Below, in pieces: positions 61,632-64,000 of a DNA stretch of 64,000 nucleotides (the stretch's first letter is position 1; the number at the start of each line of letters is the position of its first letter). Below the pieces are notes generated by a model. That model was not told where the DNA came from. It saw nothing but the letters and a program-made list of their open reading frames with translations, and did not search any database. Where the stretch lies: NCBI RefSeq assembly GCF_030440515.1, contig NZ_CP076543.1:1240001-1304000 (forward strand), written 5' to 3'. Origin of the DNA: Streptomyces xanthophaeus (GTDB lineage: Bacteria > Actinomycetota > Actinomycetes > Streptomycetales > Streptomycetaceae). The translations under genes and the position numbers were made by a program.

Positions 61632-62645
61632 TCAGACGGTGGTCCGCGCTGCGGGGATCTGCTGGGTGATGCAGTGGACGCCGCCGCCGCCGAACGCGAT
61701 GGCGAGCGCCCGTACCCCGACGACCTTGCGGCCCGGGTACGCCGTGGCGATCACGGCGAGGGCCTCCTCGTCCTGGGGCACGCCGGCCACCGGGACGACG
61801 ACGCCGCCGTTGGCGACGTAGTAGTTGAGGTACGACACCTCGATCTCGCCGTCGGCCACGTCGGCGAAGGCGGTCTGCGGCACCTCGACGATCTCCAGTC
61901 GGCGGCCGCGGGCGTCGGTGGTGGCCTCCAGCACGGCGCGGTTGGCGCGCATCCGGGCGTGGTCGGGGTGGTCCGGGTCGGAGGGCAGGGAGATGACGAC
62001 GGTGCCGGGGGCGGCGAACGCGCAGACGCCGTCGACGTGACCGTCGGTCTCGGTGTCGAGCAGGCCGCCGTACGGGAGCCAGATGACCTTGGTGACGCCG
62101 AGCCGGGACTTCAGCTCCGCCTCGATCTGGTCGCGGCTCATGCCGGGGTTGCGGTTGGGGTGCAGGAGGCACTGCTCGGTGGTGATCAGCGTGCCCTCGC
62201 CGTCGACGGTGATGGCCCCGCCTTCGAGGATCATGCCGGAGGGGATGCGGTCGACCCCGAGGTGCTCCAGCAGCAGGCCGCTGATCCGGTCGTCGGCGTC
62301 GAAGGGGTGGTGCTTGCGGCCCCAGGCATTGAAGCGGAAGTCGACTCCGGCGCGGTTGCCGTCGCCGTCGAGGACGAAGAGCGGGGCGGAGTCGCGGAAC
62401 CAGGAGTCGTCGAGCGGCAGCTCGATGACGGTGACGCCGTCGCCGCACAGCGCACGGGCGTCCTCGCCGAAACCGGGCGGGGCGACCATCGTCACGGGCT
62501 CGAACGCGGCGATGGCGCGGGCGACGTTCGCGTACTCCTCCTTGACCTCGGCGAGCACGCTGCCCCACAACTCCTCGCGGGTGGGCCAGGCCATCAGACA
62601 GCCGTCGTGCTGGGACCACTCGGCAGGCATACGGAATTCGGTCAT
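61632..62645 (-). CDS. aguA: Agmatine deiminase (cytoplasmic)
   Basis: 337 residues from the ATG at 62645 (ATG 62657 is possible). It has no signal peptide. Key segments are A-W-P-T-R-E-E-L-W, L-D-D-S-W-F-R-D-S-A-P, F-R-F-N-A-W-G, T-D-G-H-V-D-G-V and nucleophile Cys325 in G-G-G-G-V-H-C-I-T-Q-Q. It converts agmatine to N-carbamoylputrescine and ammonia. It is first of a probable five-gene transcript with the importer. A palindrome (62685-62700) precedes it. It is clearly diverged from the exported copy, so the pair is not a recent duplication. Confidence 0.92.
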   Translation of the reverse strand: MTEFRMPAEWSQHDGCLMAWPTREELWGSVLAEVKEEYANVARAIAAFEPVTMVAPPGFGEDARALCGDGVTVIELPLDDSWFRDSAPLFVLDGDGNRAGVDFRFNAWGRKHHPFDADDRISGLLLEHLGVDRIPSGMILEGGAITVDGEGTLITTEQCLLHPNRNPGMSRDQIEAELKSRLGVTKVIWLPYGGLLDTETDGHVDGVCAFAAPGTVVISLPSDPDHPDHARMRANRAVLEATTDARGRRLEIVEVPQTAFADVADGEIEVSYLNYYVANGGVVVPVAGVPQDEEALAVIATAYPGRKVVGVRALAIAFGGGGVHCITQQIPAARTTV

Positions 62646-62684
62646 CAGGTGTCTCATTTCTTGCGTGGGTGGAGTCTTCCACTC

Positions 62685-62700
62685 GACTGAAAATTCAGTC
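62685..62700. promoter_or_regulatory. Palindromic operator and promoter candidate before the cytoplasmic aguA
   Basis: GACTGAA (62685-62691) and TTCAGTC (62694-62700) are perfect arms around AA. On the reverse strand the site reads TTGACTGAATTTTCAGTC. Its first six bases can be a -35 box, with AAGACT 18 bases on as a weak -10. The pattern TTGACYGA-N4-TYRGYC is shared with the site at 55452-55471. Confidence 0.65.
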
Positions 62701-62753
62701 AAGAGTGAAGGTGTGGGGCAAGGAAGGGAGCGCGGGAGGACTGGAGGAAGCGA

Positions 62754-64000
62754 CTAGAGGAAATAGAGGCGGTTCAGGGACACCTGCTGGGCCGGCTCGG
62801 AGCGCAGGGGCTCGCCGTCGAGCGTCACGAGCCCGGTCCGGGCGTTCACGTCGACATCGCCGAGGCGGGCGTTGCCGACCATGTCCTTCGGTCCGATACC
62901 GCGCGTGCCGCGTACGGCGACCCGGCGGCGCCGGGTGGCCAGGGCCCCGGAAGAGCCCGACTCGGCGGCGGCACGGCTGACGAAGGCGACCGAGAGGTCG
63001 GCGGGCGCCGCGCCGTGCCCGCCGAACAGGGGGCCGAGGACCAGCGGCTCGCAGCAGTCGGTGGCGGCGTTCGGGTCGCCGGTGACGCCGTAGGCGGGGA
63101 AGCCGGACTTCAGTACGAGCTGGGGTTTGGCGCCGAAGAACTGCGGGCGCCAGAGCACGATGTCGGCGAGCTTGCCGACTTCGATGGAGCCGATCTCGTG
63201 GGCGAGTCCGTGGGCGATGGCCGGGTTGATGGTGAGTTTGGCGATGTACCGCAGGACGCGGGCGTTGTCGTCGCCCTCACCGTCGCCGTCCATGGGGCCG
63301 AGCTCGCCCTTCATCTTCCCCGCCATCGCGAAGGTGCGGCGGATGGTCTCGCCGGCCCGGCCCATGCCCTGGGCGTCGGAGGAGGTGATCGCGATGGCCC
63401 CGAGGTCGTGGAGGACGTCCTCGGCTCCCATCGTCCCGGCCCGGATGCGGTCGCGGGCCATGGCCGCGTCGCCGGGCAGGTCGGGCTTGAGGTCGTGGAC
63501 GGAGACGATCATGCCGTAGTGCTCGGCGACCGCGTCCCGGCCGAAGGGCAGCGTGGGATTGGTCGAGGAGCCGATCACGTTCGGCACGCCCGCCATCTTC
63601 AGGACGTTGGGGACGTGCCCACCTCCGCAGCCCTCGATGTGAAGCGTGGATGGTCCGGCCGTCCAGCACCCGCAGGGTGTCCTCGACGGAAAGACACTCG
63701 TTCAGGCCGTCACTGTGCAGGGCCACCTGCACGTCATGCTCCTCGGCCACCCGCAACGCCGTGTCCAGGGCCCGGGTATGGGCCCCGAGATCCTCGTGCA
63801 CCTTGAACCCACAGGCACCGCCCTCCGCGAGCGCCTCCACGAGGGGAGCATCGTTCGAGGAGGAGCCGCGGGCGAGGAAGCCGATGTTGACCGGCCAGGC
63901 GTCGAAGGCGCTGAACCCGTGCTGAGGGCCCAGGGCGAGTTGACGCCGACGCCCCAGCTCGGCCCGATCTCCTGGCCGATGATCGTGGTCACGCCGCTCG
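62754..64000 (-). pseudogene. ureC: Urease alpha subunit with two frameshifts, 5' end outside the window
   Basis: Translation pieced across three frames gives a nearly complete urease alpha: G-V-T-T-I-I-G-Q-E-I-G-P, then W-P-V-N-I-G-F, G-F-K-V-H-E-D-L-G (the carbamylated Lys), V-A-L-H-S-D-G-L-N-E, G-R-T-I-H, P-S/N-V-I-G-S-S-T-N-P-T-L-P, S-S-D-A-Q-G-M-G-R and I-A-H-E-I-G-S-I-E-V-G-K-L-A-D. Frame breaks occur near 63922 (one base short) and near 63639-63645 (two bases short). The second falls in the T-I-H-x-F-H-x-E-G-C-G-G-G-H motif with a nickel ligand. No intact protein is possible as read. It is either a decaying gene or two sequencing errors. Downstream genes continue on the same strand. 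Confidence 0.85.

Noticed and set aside
61546..62682. N-terminal extension of the solute-binding protein frame up to 62682
   Set aside because: The upstream part is antisense-like shadow of the agmatine deiminase gene in another frame. The ATG at 61545 directly precedes a proper lipoprotein signal.
63702..63992. Separate small gene at the right edge
   Set aside because: Its first residues (T-T-I-I-G-Q-E-I-G-P) are urease alpha sequence before the first frameshift; the rest is out-of-frame translation.

Overview
The window is about 70% or more G+C. It has GTG starts, 1-4 base start/stop overlaps (ATGA, GTGA), many TetR/LysR/XRE regulators, Tat and lipoprotein signals, and only two TTA leucine codons that I could find. 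This is typical of a Streptomyces-type actinobacterium. I saw no rRNA, tRNA, CRISPR array, transposase or phage gene.

Region by region: (1) 1-5.5 kb: the end of a universal stress protein gene, small unknowns, a lipoprotein, a hydrolase, and a TetR/PLP-dehydratase pair with a 27-base operator candidate. (2) 5.6-9.6 kb: two secreted glycosidases (GH27 with a ricin-type lectin domain, and GH89), closed by a 22-bp perfect-stem terminator. (3) 9.7-16.3 kb: an MFS exporter with a TTA codon, a membrane-anchored molybdopterin oxidoreductase, a P450, a secreted propeller protein and a LysR regulator. (4) 16.9-33.6 kb: the centrepiece, seven translationally linked genes. They encode a PUFA/heterocyst-glycolipid-like iterative synthase split over two giant proteins (NPD-NPD-KS-AT-ACP-KR and KS-AT-DH-PPTase), a free ACP, an alpha/beta hydrolase, a family 1 glycosyltransferase, a membrane-associated methyltransferase and a degenerate galactokinase-like protein. 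The likely product is a glycosylated, possibly methylated, polyketide or fatty-acyl lipid. A secreted phosphoesterase follows.

(5) 35-44 kb: an MFS protein, an SDR, an ATP-grasp protein, a DrrC-like UvrA paralogue between two TetR genes, a 3-hydroxyisobutyryl-CoA hydrolase-like enzyme, a RibD-like reductase and a SAP-domain protein. (6) 44-54 kb: a Cys-less isochorismatase-like protein, a CASTOR/POLLUX-like channel with a TTA codon, Tat-exported amino-acid oxidase, an exported beta-carbonic anhydrase, an XRE/FMN-reductase pair divergent from a hydrolase, and an ABC half-transporter.

(7) 54-64 kb: an agmatine/urea nitrogen island. It has a Tat-exported agmatine deiminase, a TetR regulator, a five-gene peptide-type ABC importer, a cytoplasmic agmatine deiminase and urease alpha (ureC). 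Similar palindromes (TTGACYGA-N4-TYRGYC) lie before both deiminase genes, suggesting one regulator. ureC is interrupted by two frameshifts, one of them inside the nickel-ligand motif.
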